The notes: generated by a model from the letters alone, not told the origin. Numbered from the stretch's first letter, positions 9,961 through 23,800 are shown. The stretch: DNA of 49,699 nt from Mnemiopsis leidyi (GCA_000226015.1 JH155219.1:82701-132399); one strand, 5' to 3'. Translations and numbers: made by a program.

Positions 9961-12900
9961 AAACGTAGCGATGAGCTCCACTCACAAACTCAATAGGTGA
10001 TCTTGGACAGCCCGCGACGTAGCGAAGTCCTTGTCACGAGTCAACGTCATGCTAATCGAGAAGTTATTTCCTTGCACTGTGCTGTTGCATGGATTATGTT
10101 TCAGCTTCAATTTTTTGTCGCAACATGAAAAAACATTCAATGTGTTCCCGTTTAGTCACGTATAATAATTTGTCTTCTTGTTATTTAAAAACTTAAACTT
10201 TACCACTTTATTTTTTTCAACTTGTCAGGGGACATAATTTCCTAACTTGTCCAGCTTTTAGATTTTGATCCTCTTCAGATCATCGTATAATCACCTCATG
10301 ATCATCGTATTAATCATGAGGCATGATTTTGTCTTACGTTATTCATCCTTAGAGTTCTCAATTTCAGCTTCCCCGAAATTCGAACGAGCTTTCGTGTGAG
10401 CTTTTCACGCCTTCAGCAATTTTCTATTCGACGTAAACGTACGGCCTGCGGTATTCGTGGACTTAAGGAGTGAAGGAGTTCATGTTTGGTATGTGTTTGC
10501 TGACGCAAATACCTGGATACGCACGGTTAACTACAGTTTTCTCTTTGAATGTCGATGGATGTCCCTGGTTAATCCGACACTCAACAACCGTCAGCACTCG
10601 CTTTAACAGATAGAAATGATAATAATTCTTGTCGGAATTGTCAATTGTCATTGACATGGCTTGTACTCTTGTACTGTAGGTGTAGTAATAAGTTATAATA
10701 CTGTGAGATTTGTAAGATTATAATAGTTTTACTGAGACCTTCATAGGAGCAACTAAACCTCCGTCTACCGAGCTTAGAAATGCTTTTTCTTCGACAGAAA
10801 CTGAATACTGAGTGCTGATCATGTTTAAGTTTCCTGCTTTAAACTTCGCAACCGATCCCATACGAAAAGTCTCCTTTAGAGAATTCGTGCTGTGTTCTGT
10901 TTAGTTCTAGTCTTTCGCCTGGATCCTGTCTGCATAGCCTAATTATTAGCATTGACCTCAGACTTGATAGCTAGGAAGTTGATCTACATATTTGCTCTGT
11001 TAAGCTGTTACTCTGTTATACCTCCGGTCTACTCGTTAGTGATCAGAATGAATTAGCCACCTTTTTTATTTTCTGTGGCCGGTTCGTAAGATCTGACATT
11101 CTTGATATTTCGGAATGGTTAAAGTTCTTGAATTGCTTTAACCTGACTGAGAAGTCAGTAATAGGTTCTCAGTAAAAAGTGCTCGAATTTCCTATTTGAG
11201 CACTATTCAATCCGTCTGAATGTCTGATGAACCTTGCAGTCTGGTGAACCCTGCCGTCTGACAAATAATTGTATACACCGTGATTCATTCCCAAAATATC
11301 GGTCTTCAAAAACACAGTAAACCTAAAGTGATACATTTTTTCGGATTCTATGAACCGTAAAATCACTGTCGAATAGAAGTGCAATGCGTGAGACCTATAA
11401 GAATCCTTCACAGTTGGCACGAAATAGCCCAGTCTCATTCTCCCAATGTTTATGATACTAGACCGAGACACAGTTGCTGTTGGTCGATCCTTCTAGATGT
11501 TTCCGATCGTCAGAAGTCTCGCAGGCCCGAGTCACCCTCCGAACTCCCGTAACACTCAATCCTAACGGCTTCCTCTCTCCTCGAAATAGCTATCAGACTT
11601 CAGAAGATGTCTGCACATGGAAATGACAAAGTAATACAATTTAACTAGGCTATTTGATTTTTCGACAATTTAAGTCTTCGAATAAAGTCGCCTTTTGGTA
11701 GTCTGGGACTCAGGCGCAGAGGTGTATGTATTTTCATTCTAGATTACTCAAGTGAGTTTGCACGAAGCATTTTTCGACTAATCCCTAAGATGGGGGACGT
11801 GTAATTTACTCCGACAGGTTACAGCTTTACAGGAATACAGGTTTACTCAGCGTTTTGGGGCAATTAAATTCAGCCACTGTGAATTGCACAACTTTGTATC
11901 GTCTGCAAGTTACCTGACTTGGCTAATTTTTACACGGCTATAATCCGTACTCGCAATAATTGCTGTGGCGAGAAGCTGTCGTGGAGAAATTTTCCATCTA
12001 AATGTTTCATTAAGGTATCTGTTAAAGCCGTATTGTTACAACTGAGAGTCAGCTGCACATGGAAAGCTTTAGCGGGTTTTGTTCAATCATTTCGAAACAG
12101 ATCTGTCAATCCAAATGGCTGTGTCTTGGTTAATTGATTTACTAGGGAAATCTTAGTAGGGTAGTTCGTGATGGTAACCGGTTTGATGATGTCTGGAGAC
12201 AAGAGCCAAGGTTCTTTGCAATCTCATCAAAAAGCTATTAAACTCAAACATCTCCTTAGTCCCGTTGTGTCAACCATTTGCAATATTTTGAAATTGGTAA
12301 AGAAGTAAGAACGACGCGTTGCTATAAATTTGGGGCAGATATAACCCAGAGCTGAAAGGTTCTTAATATAAACCTCATCAAAAAGCGAATAAACCGAAAT
12401 ATTATCTTTGTTGTGTCTTCGTCGTGTCCCTTGAATTGGTGTATAATTTCGACATCAGCATTATCTTGAGCTTTCTTAGTCAGGACTTTGTTCTGAAATT
12501 TGTGTTTTTGTGACGCAACTGATTTCGTTGTAGAGCTATTCATTTGCTGAGGTTATAAATTCAAGATTCACTTGAAATTAGCTGCTACCTGACTGCTATA
12601 TAGCTATATAGACAAGAATAAAACTGAAGGGGCAGATGTAGCTAAAAGGGCAGTACAGCTAAAGAAGTGGAAGTGGTCCTAATCCCACCCTATCCTTCAT
12701 TTGTTCATATATGTTGTTGCTGTTATCTGTCTTAACAATTGCCCCGTGTATAGTCATTGATGACTACGTAAACATTTGTTGATATTTTTCCTGAGCTACT
12801 TTTTTCATTAAGGTATGAATTTCAGTGGACTGTGAGAACAATAACTTAGAGATCTTCTCTTATTTTGTAAAATATGTAATTTTTTTCTTCGAATTCGATC

Positions 12901-13830
12901 CGCCCAGTTGAGTTTTATATGCTCACTATAATAAGGCTTCACTCCAGCTGAATTCCGTCTATTCAGGACTCAGGTCTTACTTATTACGAATGTCATCTGA
13001 ACGAGGTTGAAATGACTTTGTATGTTTAACCTCTTTCAGTGTCACGCCACCGTATAAAATTACAGTAGAAGAATAACTGTAGCCCAAATTTTTATACAAC
13101 AACTACAGCCGTGTCGCGTGTCGCATATAAGCACATATACTGTCACTCAAAGCTGCTATAGAGTACAGTGCAGTGGGTTGTTAAAAACTTATTTCTTCGG
13201 GTCTTGTTATCCACATGCTTACATGAACTCTCTCCACTATAAGGTTACGCTTCACTTTGTATAGTCATTACGTTAGTTAGATAAGTTATTAGATAAGTAG
13301 TTGTAACTGAAAATTTGGTATCAACCGCGCAGTTGGCGACCAGAAAGGTTTGTTGGTCGTCCAAAATTTTTTCAGAATTCAGATTCTTTTGTTTAGCTGA
13401 CTTTTTGATTAACTTCTAAGCGTCTAGGCGGTAAAAACCCGCTTTCAGTTATTCATATCTTTGGAAAGAAATTTGCATGGTTTACCGGCTGCTTACTAAT
13501 TACGGCCTCTTTGATCTGTTAACACTTAAGCTGTGAAAGTTCTAGATTATCCAGCAAAGAAAAGTTCTAGAATCATATTTAGTATTAAAGTATTTTAGAA
13601 ATAAGATAACCCTTAATTTATTGTTGTTCTATAACTAGCTGTTTTAAGTTTTAGTTAAATTAAAAATCATTGCGCCATTGCAATCGTAAATGTTAATTGC
13701 AAGAGAGAAATTTGTCAGCTTAAAGTTATCATTAATTCTAGTTAGGCCAATAGGCCATTCCCTCACTTACTGTCACCTAATAACTTTCACTTAAACGCAC
13801 TAGACCGTATCTCCTTGCAGGTGCACCATA
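9961..13830. other. Long non-coding stretch, probably intron
   Basis: No convincing exon. A weak ATG-to-donor candidate stands at 11607-11630 (8 codons, AAA|GTAATA). The words TCATCAAAAAGC at about 12227 and 12376 suggest an old local duplication. A minus-strand 73-codon frame (12322-12543) lacks support from splice sites or homology. Just before exon B is a good acceptor (CTCCTTGCAG, ending 13820). Confidence 0.4.
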
Positions 13831-13941
13831 ATGGCAAGTCAAATTCGAAAGAGGATCAAGTTACCGGGGTACAAGCTGAACAAGAGACCCAGCTTGAGAA
13901 GTCAGACCCTCATTGAGCAGGATGCAAGAATCAGACGTCTG
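13831..13941 (+). CDS. Candidate alternative first exon B (basic tail)
   Basis: This 37-codon exon starts MASQIRKRIKLPGYKLNKRP and ends DARIRRL at a consensus donor (CTG|GTAAGT), phase 0. It is rich in Arg and Lys (11 of the first 24 residues), which fits membrane phosphoinositide or nucleic-acid binding, as inference. A strong acceptor CTCCTTGCAG ends 10 nt before the ATG, so the exon is probably preceded by a non-coding exon or a trans-spliced leader. The frame from that acceptor without the ATG hits a stop, so ATG 13831 is the sensible start. Downstream partners are the phase-0 exons from 38465 on. Confidence 0.62.
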
Positions 13942-15949
13942 GTAAGTTTTATTTTCAACATTCTTGTTTTTGATGAATAAAACGGTGATGTATATTAAAA
14001 CAGTTAGATTATGGAAGTGGGATTAAGAATGCCACCCCAATGTGATTACTATCTTACAATGTCATCTTACAAATCATGGGCGAAAATGTTTACTCAATGT
14101 TAAACTTTCCGAGTATCTGAAAAATTAACAACTTGAGCTATGTTGGCTGCGTGTTTGCGGTGATAAAGTTAGTAAATTTTCGTATACAACAAGAGGTTAT
14201 TCCTTTTCTACTTTAAAGAACAACGCTGTCCCTTGTCTGAGTCTGAATACGCAGAAAACGTTATTTAAACCTATCGTAAGAACAGGTTCTTGTATTACTT
14301 CATTTCATCAACTCCGTCTCAAAAACCTTTCATTTATAGACCTGAGCGGGGTTCTGTAGACATATGGTATAAACAGTTGTGACAGAATTTCGGGGGCACG
14401 AGGTATGAACCTCAGTTTTACAACTTTTGGGTGTCTCGCATTGGGTCGCGATGATGTGTCGAACAGTCGATAACCAATTTTTCATTCAACGAATATCACG
14501 ACGCGTCTGTAATTTTTCTCTGTTGTACTTGGTCTCTGGCCTACTTGACTTTCGTGCTTAGTTCTTAGTATTCTACCGATAGTGCTTAGTTCTTAAGTAT
14601 TCCACCGATAGTGCTTAGTTTTAAGTATTTCACCGATAGTCGATTAAAGACAATTATTTGATGTCGCTCTGCATCCATAAAAGAACCATTAACATAAATT
14701 CAAATTTACCTTAATGATTTTTTACAGTTTGAGACTACTAATAAATATTGCCATGAATGTCGTCAAAAAATTAAATTGGAACGTTTATCTACCATACAGC
14801 CTTATATTAACAACCCCCAAACCTCATTGCAATCTACCTTTTTAAATCCATCACGACTTTCCTGACAAGCGGAAGATGGATGATATCAGTTGATGAAGCT
14901 GTTTTCCACGTGACCATCATTTCAAACTGGAAGGTGGTAGACAGTTGTGATAATTTCGCAGCTAAAAATAACCACCGTGTTACGACACGGAAACTATAGT
15001 CCCGACACATCGGGACGATGTAGGGAGAGTTTGTAGGTGTTTCCAAAAAGCGATAATTGGAGCATAATTCCGACCACAAAGAAGGAGAAGAAGTGGCATC
15101 TAAACGAAATAACGACAAATATTGGCACTGATTCTTGTTAGTAGATGTTTATTGCTTCAGCTCGGCAATTTCACATCACATGCTTGTTTTTCATATTTGG
15201 ACAGCACACCCGGGTTTAAGCTTTGTATTTTTAATACTTAGAATTTTCTACTTATCGAAATTTTTGCTACTTGTAGTTAGAAATCTCCAAGAACCGGCAA
15301 AACCAACTATACCCCTTTGAACTTTATCAAACTTGGATTTAACTGGTTTTCACAAACTTTGAGTTGTCAGAACACCACTAACCTGTGCGGCAGTGCATTC
15401 CCTCGCTCTGGGTGAACCTAAATTTTTAATCAAGTGACGGTGCCGCTAAACTTTGATCATTTGATAGAGAGATTGCTTCTACTTCAATTCTCATTGTCCA
15501 ATTCGTGTCAGGACCCAGTCTGTTGGCTTAACTGGACACCATGTTTCTAGGCCTACCGCCGAATTTGGGAAAGTGGGCCTTAAAGTTTGAAGTATTTGTA
15601 TTCTGTTAGGCAGAGAATCCTCCTGTCACATGATAATGGTATAATGAAAATTCTAAACCTTGTGCCCTCTTTGTAACACCGGCACACTTCGAGATGTCTG
15701 CTCTGTTATAGTTAGCTTAAACCTCCCCAGAGGTATCGTTCCAACCTTAAATAACGGTTATATTGTTTGTAACGACACCAGATCCACTGGCCGGTGATTG
15801 TAACGACTTTAAAAACTAGCTTACAGCAGATGTAGTGTTGTCCCTGTAAGTTGTGCTAATGCTTGTGAGATTAACAGAATTCATGCAGTTTACTGCAGCG
15901 CAGTATGTCAAAATGATCTCGTCTATTCGTCTACATTACACTGTCACCG
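13942..15949. other. Intron after exon B, with a triple 29-bp repeat
   Basis: At 14553-14639 the unit GTGCTTAGTTCTTAAGTATT plus CCACCGATA occurs three times with slight changes. A 94-codon minus frame at 14834-15118 has no ATG start and no recognisable domain. No gene is seen. Confidence 0.5.
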
Positions 15950-16796
15950 CTTCAAATCAATCTGTCACTGTTCCAATTCACTCTACTCCGCTCTGTCAGT
16001 ACTTCAAGTCAATCTACTTCGCTCTGTCAGTACTTCACTTCAATCTACTTCGCTCTGTCAGTACTTCAAGTCATTCTACTTCGCTCGGTCAATACTTCAA
16101 GTCAATCCACTTCGCTCTCTAAGTACTTCAAGTCAATCTACTTCGCTCTGTCAGTACTTTAAGTCAATCTACTTCGCTCTGTCAGTACTTCAAGTCAATC
16201 TACTTCGCCCTGTCAGTACTTCAAGTCAATCTACTTCGCTCTGTCAGTACTTCAAGTCAATCTACTTCGTTCTGTCAGTACTTCAAGTCAATCTACTTGG
16301 CTCTGTCAGTACTTCACTTCAATCCACTTCGCTCTCTCAGTACTTCAAGTCAATCTACTTCGCTCTGTCAGTACTTTAATTCAATCTACTTCGCCCTGTT
16401 AGNNNNNNNNNNNNNNTTCGCTCTGTCAGTACTTCAAGTCAATCTACTTCGCTCTGTCAGTACTTCAAGTCAATCTACTTCGCTCTGTCAATACTTCAAG
16501 TCACTCTACTGACTACTCAATACTTCAAGTCACTCTACTTCAAGTCAATCTACTTGGCTCTGTCAGTACTTCAAGTCAATCTACTAGGCTCTGTCAGTAC
16601 TTTAAGTCAATCTACTTCGCTCTGTCAGTACTTCAAGTCAATCTACTTCGCTGTGTCATTATTTCAAGTCACTCTACCTCGCTCTGTCTGTACTTCAAGT
16701 CAATCTACTTCGCTCTGTCAGTACTTCAAGTCAATCCACTTGGCTCTGTCAGTACTTCAAGTCAATCTACTTCGCTCTGTCAGTACTTCAAGTTGG
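15950..16796. repeat. 31-bp minisatellite with assembly gap
   Basis: About 27 copies of a 31-bp unit (CAGTACTTCAAGTCAATCTA then CTTCGCTCTGT) run through the stretch, with mostly single-base variants. The run is interrupted by 14 N at 16403-16416, so the true copy number is unknown. The unit contains almost no stops, which produces long artefact frames reading SVSTSSQSTSLCQYFKS. These are not a gene. Confidence 0.95.
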
Positions 16797-17609
16797 GTGA
16801 TCCAAATTTTTATCTGCTAAGGTCACCGGCAATTGAAATACGTAACCCCTTCCGAACACTCAAACAATTTCACGCTTGCTATATCCACTTAGAGCGATTT
16901 ACCATGGCCACGATGACACGACCTAGGATGCATCTTAAAGTCAAACATTTATTTCACTCTCTTGTCTCCCGTTACTGTTCGTTACCTATTTCCTCTTCTC
17001 TTTGTTACTAGTAGGCAGTACCAAACTTCCACCTTTGTTCAATGGCACAGTTTGAAAGGACACGCCAAGTTACTTTAAATACTTAAAATCAAATCTCAGA
17101 TCAAAAGAAATCGATATTTAAGCCGATTGCTAACGCTGCCATTTTAATATTCAAATCGCGCATCGTTCATTAGTTATCTGCTCAAGTTTAAAATTCTTTC
17201 CAGATTTAAGAGCTCCAGTTATACTTGTTTGTGACATATCTTATATACTGCGCGATTTTCAGTCTTCGCAGTTTATAATTTTTGATTTTCTCCTTTCGAG
17301 GACCAATTTGAGTGATTGTATTTGTTTGTTAGCCTTATAACTGGCTTCCCTTTGATTTGTTAATTGAGCTAAAGTTCCATGGACTTTAACAGTCAGATAT
17401 TTTTCACAGAGATTAATTTGATTTCCGATGTTACCCTAAACAAGTAGATAGACCTCTATTGATAAGCAGTGATAGATAGAATCTTTAACTCCTGCCGTCC
17501 TCCCACTGCACATGTCGGCAATGCCAATAATGCCATAACAGCTGTACCCCCAATATAATAGTGACCATGTAAGTGGAAATGACATGCACTCCTCTCACGA
17601 TCACGTGAC
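16797..17609. other. Non-coding, no gene seen
   Basis: Unique-looking AT-rich sequence between the minisatellite and exon C. The bases just before exon C (ATCACGTGACATGCAG) include an E-box-like CACGTG, which could be regulatory. Confidence 0.35.
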
Positions 17610-17684
17610 ATGCAGTTCCTGGCTCGGCTGATGAGGTTGCTGTTTCGAGACGATCCTGCTCGAACTCTTGAGACCTATCGTCAG
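17610..17684 (+). CDS. Candidate alternative first exon C (amphipathic)
   Basis: This 25-codon exon begins MQFLARLMRLLFRDDPARTL and ends ETYRQ at a consensus donor (CAG|GTAAGT), phase 0. Arg residues spaced every three or four positions among Leu, Phe and Met predict an amphipathic helix. Such a segment could act as a mitochondrial presequence or a membrane-binding helix, which is inference. The frame runs on for 36 codons past the donor, so a stop does not force the exon end, but the donor is a perfect match. No acceptor is seen close upstream except the AG inside ATGCAG, which would remove the start codon. Confidence 0.58.
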
Positions 17685-19006
17685 GTAAGTTACAGGGAAG
17701 GCGGGGAAGGGTGGCACAATCGTGTTTTCAGTTTAAGCGTGAAACTGAGTAAGATTGGAGGTATCACTTTTGTGTTTCTAGTTTCAGTTTAAGCTTATAC
17801 GCGTGAAACTGAGTGCGGCGTGTTGTCAGTTGTGTGTTACTACATAAGTATGTGTTACCAAAGCACCGTATCGTAGGAATCAGAGACGCGAGATTGATGC
17901 GAGCGAGTTCCTCTGTCAAACTTAGTTCTTTAGTTCAATTAGATTGAATATTTGGACTGCAGCGATAAAGCGATGGTTTAGTCGTTTAGCCGTTAACCTT
18001 AAGTCCTTAATGTTGTATATGTTGCATCCGGGATCTAACTGAATGGTAGCACTGATCGGTGAAGTATTGACCTGTGCACCTCGGATGTGACATAAGATAC
18101 CACCCTGACGGCATGTAACCGCCCCCTCCAATTCTTGCGTCTCCTAAAAACGCCACCAGGGCTGCTATGATTTGTTGTACTCTGTAAACGATCTGACCAG
18201 ATTCTAATTCTAGCTTGCTACTGTGGACCTATTTTCAAGTTTGGCGGCCACAATACTTTTACAAAACTATTGTTAAAACGTAATTATTGCTAAAAGCCGC
18301 GAATAAAACTTGTTCTAGATGTCTTTTATTTCTTTATGATTTTAGTAAGCAATCGATTTTATATTGAATAGCCCGGATATTGAAACGGTGCTATCATGCA
18401 AACCTCAAACTTTTTTAATCATCACGTTTCAATACGGGATATCACGTACTGAAAGTGATATACGCGTCTACAACGTCTCCCATGTATCCATCTAAGCTTT
18501 TGGGTCTGCAAGATCAGTCAAAACTTTCTCATCACGATTTTGTTAAAGTATGTATCTGTGTTGGGAATTCTTTCCAATTTCAGAATTTCGAGCAGTGATG
18601 CCGTAGAATGATAAAATGTGTTGAATATTTAGACAATCAATGCTTGTTAAATAACGGAATATTTGTACTCGTTGTGGCCACATCATTGCTGTTTTACGTC
18701 AATGCATGGCTTTAGAGCTGAGGTTTCGCGTTTAATCGATTCTGTTAAGCTTAAAAGTTTGCATTAAATCTCGTGAAAACTTACCACAGCCAATACAGTG
18801 GTTATCATTTTGAAGAAATATAGAATATTGGGAATAAATAGAATAATAGATCGTGTTTCGATCAATTTTAGAAAAATAAAAGCTCACTGCTGTAAAGTCG
18901 GCTTATTTGACAATATTGAGTAAGATCTAGTTGCTTTATTGCTGGTTACCTTTTTTTATTGAAAACTTCACAATTACTACAGGATATGAATAACATAGAC
19001 ACAAGA
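17685..19006. other. Intron after exon C, no gene seen
   Basis: AT-rich, with short chance frames only. It ends at the 18-bp target duplication of the LINE remnant. Confidence 0.4.
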
Positions 19007-19950
19007 GAACATTAATCAGAAACAAGACCACCATAAGACATTAAGATGCTCATACAAATAGGCAAAACCTGTACTAATTATAGGAAAACTAAAACGTAGA
19101 TTTGCCCAGCAAGCTGGGCCTACAGATTATGGTACCTTAGACAAAGATATACATATGAAAATTTATATCTATCAACTTTAATATTAAGGATAAGAATTTA
19201 GGTTATAAATAAATTAAGATTTAAAATACCTTACAAACTTTTTACATATTGTACCTACCCAAATTCAAAAAAACCCTTTCTTTGTGAATTGAAAATGAAG
19301 TGAGTCGTGATCTGATACCTTAATATTCAGGATAACCTTGCCATATTAATTCTAGTATATTATATAATCTAAGTAACTGAGTCATCTGGGTTCCTCATAA
19401 CCAAATCCCAGAGAAAGTTTTTAACTTTGGATCTAAATAAACTGTTAATAGGAGTAGATCGGATTTCATAAGGAAGACTATTCCATAGCGAGTGAGTTCG
19501 TTAGAAAAATGATTTTTTAAGGATTCGGAGCAGATGGACGGGGAATAATTGTGCTTATGATACATATAGGTCATCTAAGTGAGTGGATCTGAGTCTACTG
19601 TTTCCATAAAAAAGTGAGATAGTCGGGAAACTTTAGAGGAATATCCTGATATACAACTTTATGGAAGAGGACAAGGTCATTGAACTCAAAGCGCTTACAT
19701 AAAGGAAGAATGTTGACTTGGCAGCATTTCCTGAGATAAGTAATGGATGAGTGATATGAGTGCTCTTCTTCTGAAAGGATCCACTTGATGCACTTTCTCT
19801 GGAAAATATAAAATTTATCTAAGTTAGTTTTACCAAACGGTCTCCATACTGGGGAGCAATGCTCAAACTGACTTCTAACAAGTGTAAGATAGAGTGCACG
19901 TCTCCTTTTAAAATCATTTACAAAGTACTTATGAACATTAATCAGAAACA
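19007..19950 (-). mobile_element. 5'-truncated LINE (RT C-terminus), with 18-bp TSD
   Basis: The minus strand of 19025-19932 encodes the C-terminal end of a non-LTR retrotransposon ORF2. RRRALYLTLVRSQFEHCSPV with VWRPFGK (about 19905 downward) is the typical thumb region, and THSLWNSLPYEIRS then FRSKVKNFLWDL is the typical tail, ending near 19367. Two in-frame stops lie between these parts, so it is dead. GAACATTAATCAGAAACA stands at 19007-19024 and again at 19933-19950, directly next to the truncated 5' end. It is a perfect target-site duplication. There is no poly(A) at the 3' end, which fits CR1/L2-like elements better than L1. Confidence 0.85.
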
Positions 19951-20789
19951 CTGCAATCTACCCTATGGTCAGTGGTTGGAAAATATTAGCCATGGAGTTC
20001 TGGTAATAGTACTGGTCAGAATTTCTACCATTTGCCGCTTTAATTTCAACCATCAAAAATTCTGAACATCGCACCCTGAGTTTTGTCCCATGGTCTTGCT
20101 AATTGAGTTATTGTTGACCTTGCGATCGGAACTATGACAAACTATCAGAAATCTATGGCGGATCACTAAACCCTTAATTTCGCTGTTGTACTACAATTAT
20201 TTTTTGATTCAAATTACGGTGAGCATGAAAAGTAGAGATTCTATTTAATATGGTGTTCCTCAGGGATAGTTTCTGGGCCTACAGTTTAAGGTTTATAGTC
20301 TGCTCAAATTTCCGTATAGTAAAAAAAATAAAAATAAAAATAAAAAAAATAAAAATAGTTGATAAATTGAATAGTCTGGCGAGCGTTATATTGCTTAACT
20401 GCTATGGCAAGAGTTGGCAAAATATTAACAAATTCGATTTTAGAAAACTTGAAATAATATTGTAAATTCATTGACCGAATGTTTCTAGGTCCCAAATCAA
20501 TTTGGACGAACTGTGTATTCAGGTATTTTTGTCACAAAATCCTACTATACTAACTTTCTGCTGCGTCTGGTGGTTTGAAGAACGATTTTTCTAACGAAAT
20601 TAATATCATGTTACTATCCTAGGGCTTTGTCAGCAGCCTAAATTATGAAGGTTAGTCGCTTAACAGTTATCATGTGCGTGATAATGATATATTGCTATGT
20701 AGGTGGACATCATTTTTAAAGAACGAAAACATTTTAACGCTGTATTAACGAATAACAAGCCCATACCTGGGTACTTGTCTAGTGCGTCC
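19951..20789. other. Non-coding; A-rich low-complexity stretch
   Basis: At 20322-20357 there is a run of (A)nT repeats (AAAATAAAAATAAAAA type). No gene is seen. Confidence 0.5.
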
Positions 20790-20852
20790 ATGCAGCTTCA
20801 CAAGCCATATCTTCCAAGGGATAGAGCTTTTACTGGACCGCAAGTTCATCAG
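20790..20852 (+). CDS. Candidate alternative first exon D
   Basis: This 21-codon frame begins MQLHKPYLPRDRAFTGPQ and ends VHQ at donor CAG|GTACAA (fair), phase 0. A good acceptor-like site, CTTGTCTAG, ends 7 nt before the ATG, the same layout as exons B, F and H. There is no recognised motif. The call rests on phase, donor, acceptor spacing and the array context. Confidence 0.42.
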
Positions 20853-23800
20853 GTACAAGGTGCCATACGTGTGTGAACTTTAGCGCATATCTATTATCTG
20901 AGTTTTAAATCGGCCAGCACGAGTTACAGTTCACATCTATAAACTTATAAAGTCGTGAAACAAGGCCCCGTCTCTTCGATTTTTCGGCCATTTTCTGGCA
21001 AGAAAGGAGACACGATTATATACTTTCACATGTGCTGAGTTTTTAACTACTGAGTTTCTCGTTACCCTCGACAGCGTTAATGTCGATGTTCGACTTCACC
21101 GATTTGTAATATGTGTTCTCAGATATAACCTCAAGCTTTGTGGGTCTTCCCCCAGGTTTCACTGCTAAACCTTCGGCCTCCTGGTTCCCTGATTCGCTGT
21201 TCTAAACTACTTTGTCATTGAATGGATTCTGTCTCTAGTCTTCAGAACGGCGCTATATTGCTACTTTACCGAATTAGCTTGTTGGTTGAGTTGGAGCTTG
21301 TCAGTGTTAACATTTTTATTGAGTTGGGAAATTTAAATATTTTCAATCGACCTTTCGAAAAATCAGACTCGTCTCAACGGAAAATGTCTGACATGTGTAA
21401 GTCGACATTATAGAATTTAATTTGAGAGATAAAACGCATATTCGTAGAAACTTTATTCAATAGAAGTGGATTGTAATGGCTAATGATATAGGTAATTCCT
21501 AGCATGATTATAAAACTTAGCTAATGACAAAAGACGGTTTTAACGCAGCAGCACTGATGACGTTTATAGTGGTCGCAGTCTTGTGGCCCCTGTCGTCATT
21601 AACAAGTTAACAAGGTCGACATGTCTAAGATTTAATACATACCCTAGTTGTCTGATCACTATTTAACCAATATGTTATCTGATTATCTTAATTTACATAT
21701 TTTACGTTGTGAATAGAATACCTCGTAATTGTTTCGACTTAATGATATCGACCATGAGAGAACTCAAGAAAGTTTCTGGTCTGGTCATTTAAATTCATCT
21801 CTGAATCCTTTGGCTTGGGCTTAAGATTTTCTTTCTAAATTTCAAGTGCATTTTTCGATTATTTAAATGAATCACTGAATTACTATTAGTTTCAGATTGC
21901 TATGGTTGCATTGAGCATTCTCTGGACAGCAGTTTGGAAGTACCGCGCAATTTGAAACAGGAACAATCATAGTAATGAGCAGATTACAGTGAGCCTGCCA
22001 ATGGCGCCAACAGTCGCCGAGATTACTAATAAACGTCACCCGAGCATTAGTAATAAAGAGAAGAGTATCACAGTAGGATTTAACAATCACAACAATCCAA
22101 ACACAAGCTTACATGTACAGATCTGCTGACTACAACCTGGTAGAGACTGTTATTATCCCATCTTTATTTACTTTTGTTGGCGATCTTATTGATTAAAGCG
22201 TTCTTGGATTTGATTTGTCCCCTCCATCCTTTTGTTACAAAAAGTCATTCGTAATCAATCAATGATTTCTTGAGATTTTTCATATTCAACATTTTATTTT
22301 GCCTCCGTACATCTCAGAATATGAAATATGCCTGATCCATGATTGACGTCATATTAACAATAACTTCTTTATGAGATCTGTATAACATCTTAACCAAATG
22401 GATTAACAGGAATTTCTTTGTTACGTAACCAACTGCACCACATTTCACTGAAAACTACTTTGATGAGTATTGATGTTTGCATTCTGACCATCTGTAATCT
22501 GGATCAGCAGTTCCTCGATATTCTTCCTTATTTCAGAAAAGCGTCATATTTTCTGTGCGTATTCAGCGTTTTATAGAAAAAGAAGTATCAATGAACTTGT
22601 GTAAGACCCTTCATGCTCCGGTATCACAGGTGTTCTACTGTTCTGAGGAGCTGTACTTCATTAGTAACCGCCTTCATTCTCACTCAGGATCGTTGCGTCA
22701 GAACGTGGTGTGACTGCCAACTTTTCATCCCCATTTTATCATGATGAACTTATGATGTGTTTCTGTTTATGCTAACTGCTACTTTCATAATCTCCTCAAT
22801 TAGCTGACTATTAGATCGTTAGGATCAGCTAGATAGCGGACTTCGAACAAGAATTTGATGACGACAACATGTGTATTGTGTTGTGAATTTTAGTAGCTGG
22901 AATCCATGGCTATTAACTTGCTTCGTAAACCTTCAGCCTTGATCTATACCATGGTTGCTAAGAAGTGAGAGGGATTGACAAACCAGCCAGACATGACATA
23001 AAGAAAAAAAGAAAGTTCTGATCATGCGTATATTGACAGCTTGATCTAAGCCAAAACCCTGCGGCCCGATTGTTAGTCTGTAGTCACTCGCCCAAGTTCC
23101 TTTTATATGGATCTCCTGTTCGTTTTATCTTTGGCTTGTTTAACCACTCAGCGTAGATCTACACAATAAAATTTACTAAGTGTGTTAAAACTCAACCACA
23201 ACATATACATCTCCTCTGCTTAACATTACCACTCACTTCTCCAACCGCTCACAGATTTTCTTCAATTGTTCGCATATAATAAAGATCATGGAGCAACGTG
23301 TAACAGTTGCTTAAACCGACTAAAATGTTTGATTTCGTTGCTTCTCAATACCACTAACTAATTTCTTTTTAAGACTTAACCTACTGCAATAAGATCCTCT
23401 CTTCTTCTTTATGTAGTGTAGGTTGATAGTTTACGTAACTAGTGCACTTACACCGTTCGCTACTCTAAGTGCTTATGTGTGACGGATGTCGGATATGCAA
23501 GCTGCTCAAAACATATCATCGCTATACTATAGTACTAACTGCGTACTGATATTGGATGACCAAACTTCAATTTCAGCACATCACGTTTGATGATCACGTC
23601 TTTTCCAATATTAGCTTATATTCATAAATGATGGACTAATTAGTGATTGAATTCATACTTTCCTCATTTGAATTCAGCCGTAAATTCGAGTAAACACCGT
23701 CCCAAAAATTCCATGTTTAGCCATAAAATTGACACGTTTTATTAACCCTGGCTGTAACTGTAGTTAAAATATAAGTGCGAAAGTTCCACAGCTCAGAACG

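Noticed and set aside
12322..12543. Minus-strand 73-codon ATG frame (MNSSTTKSVASQ...)
   Set aside because: Composition is protein-like in the first half, but no splice sites, homology or partner exons were seen.
15853..16820. Long plus-strand frames of SVSTSSQSTSLCQYFKS type
   Set aside because: They are translations of the 31-bp minisatellite; the unit simply lacks stops in most frames.
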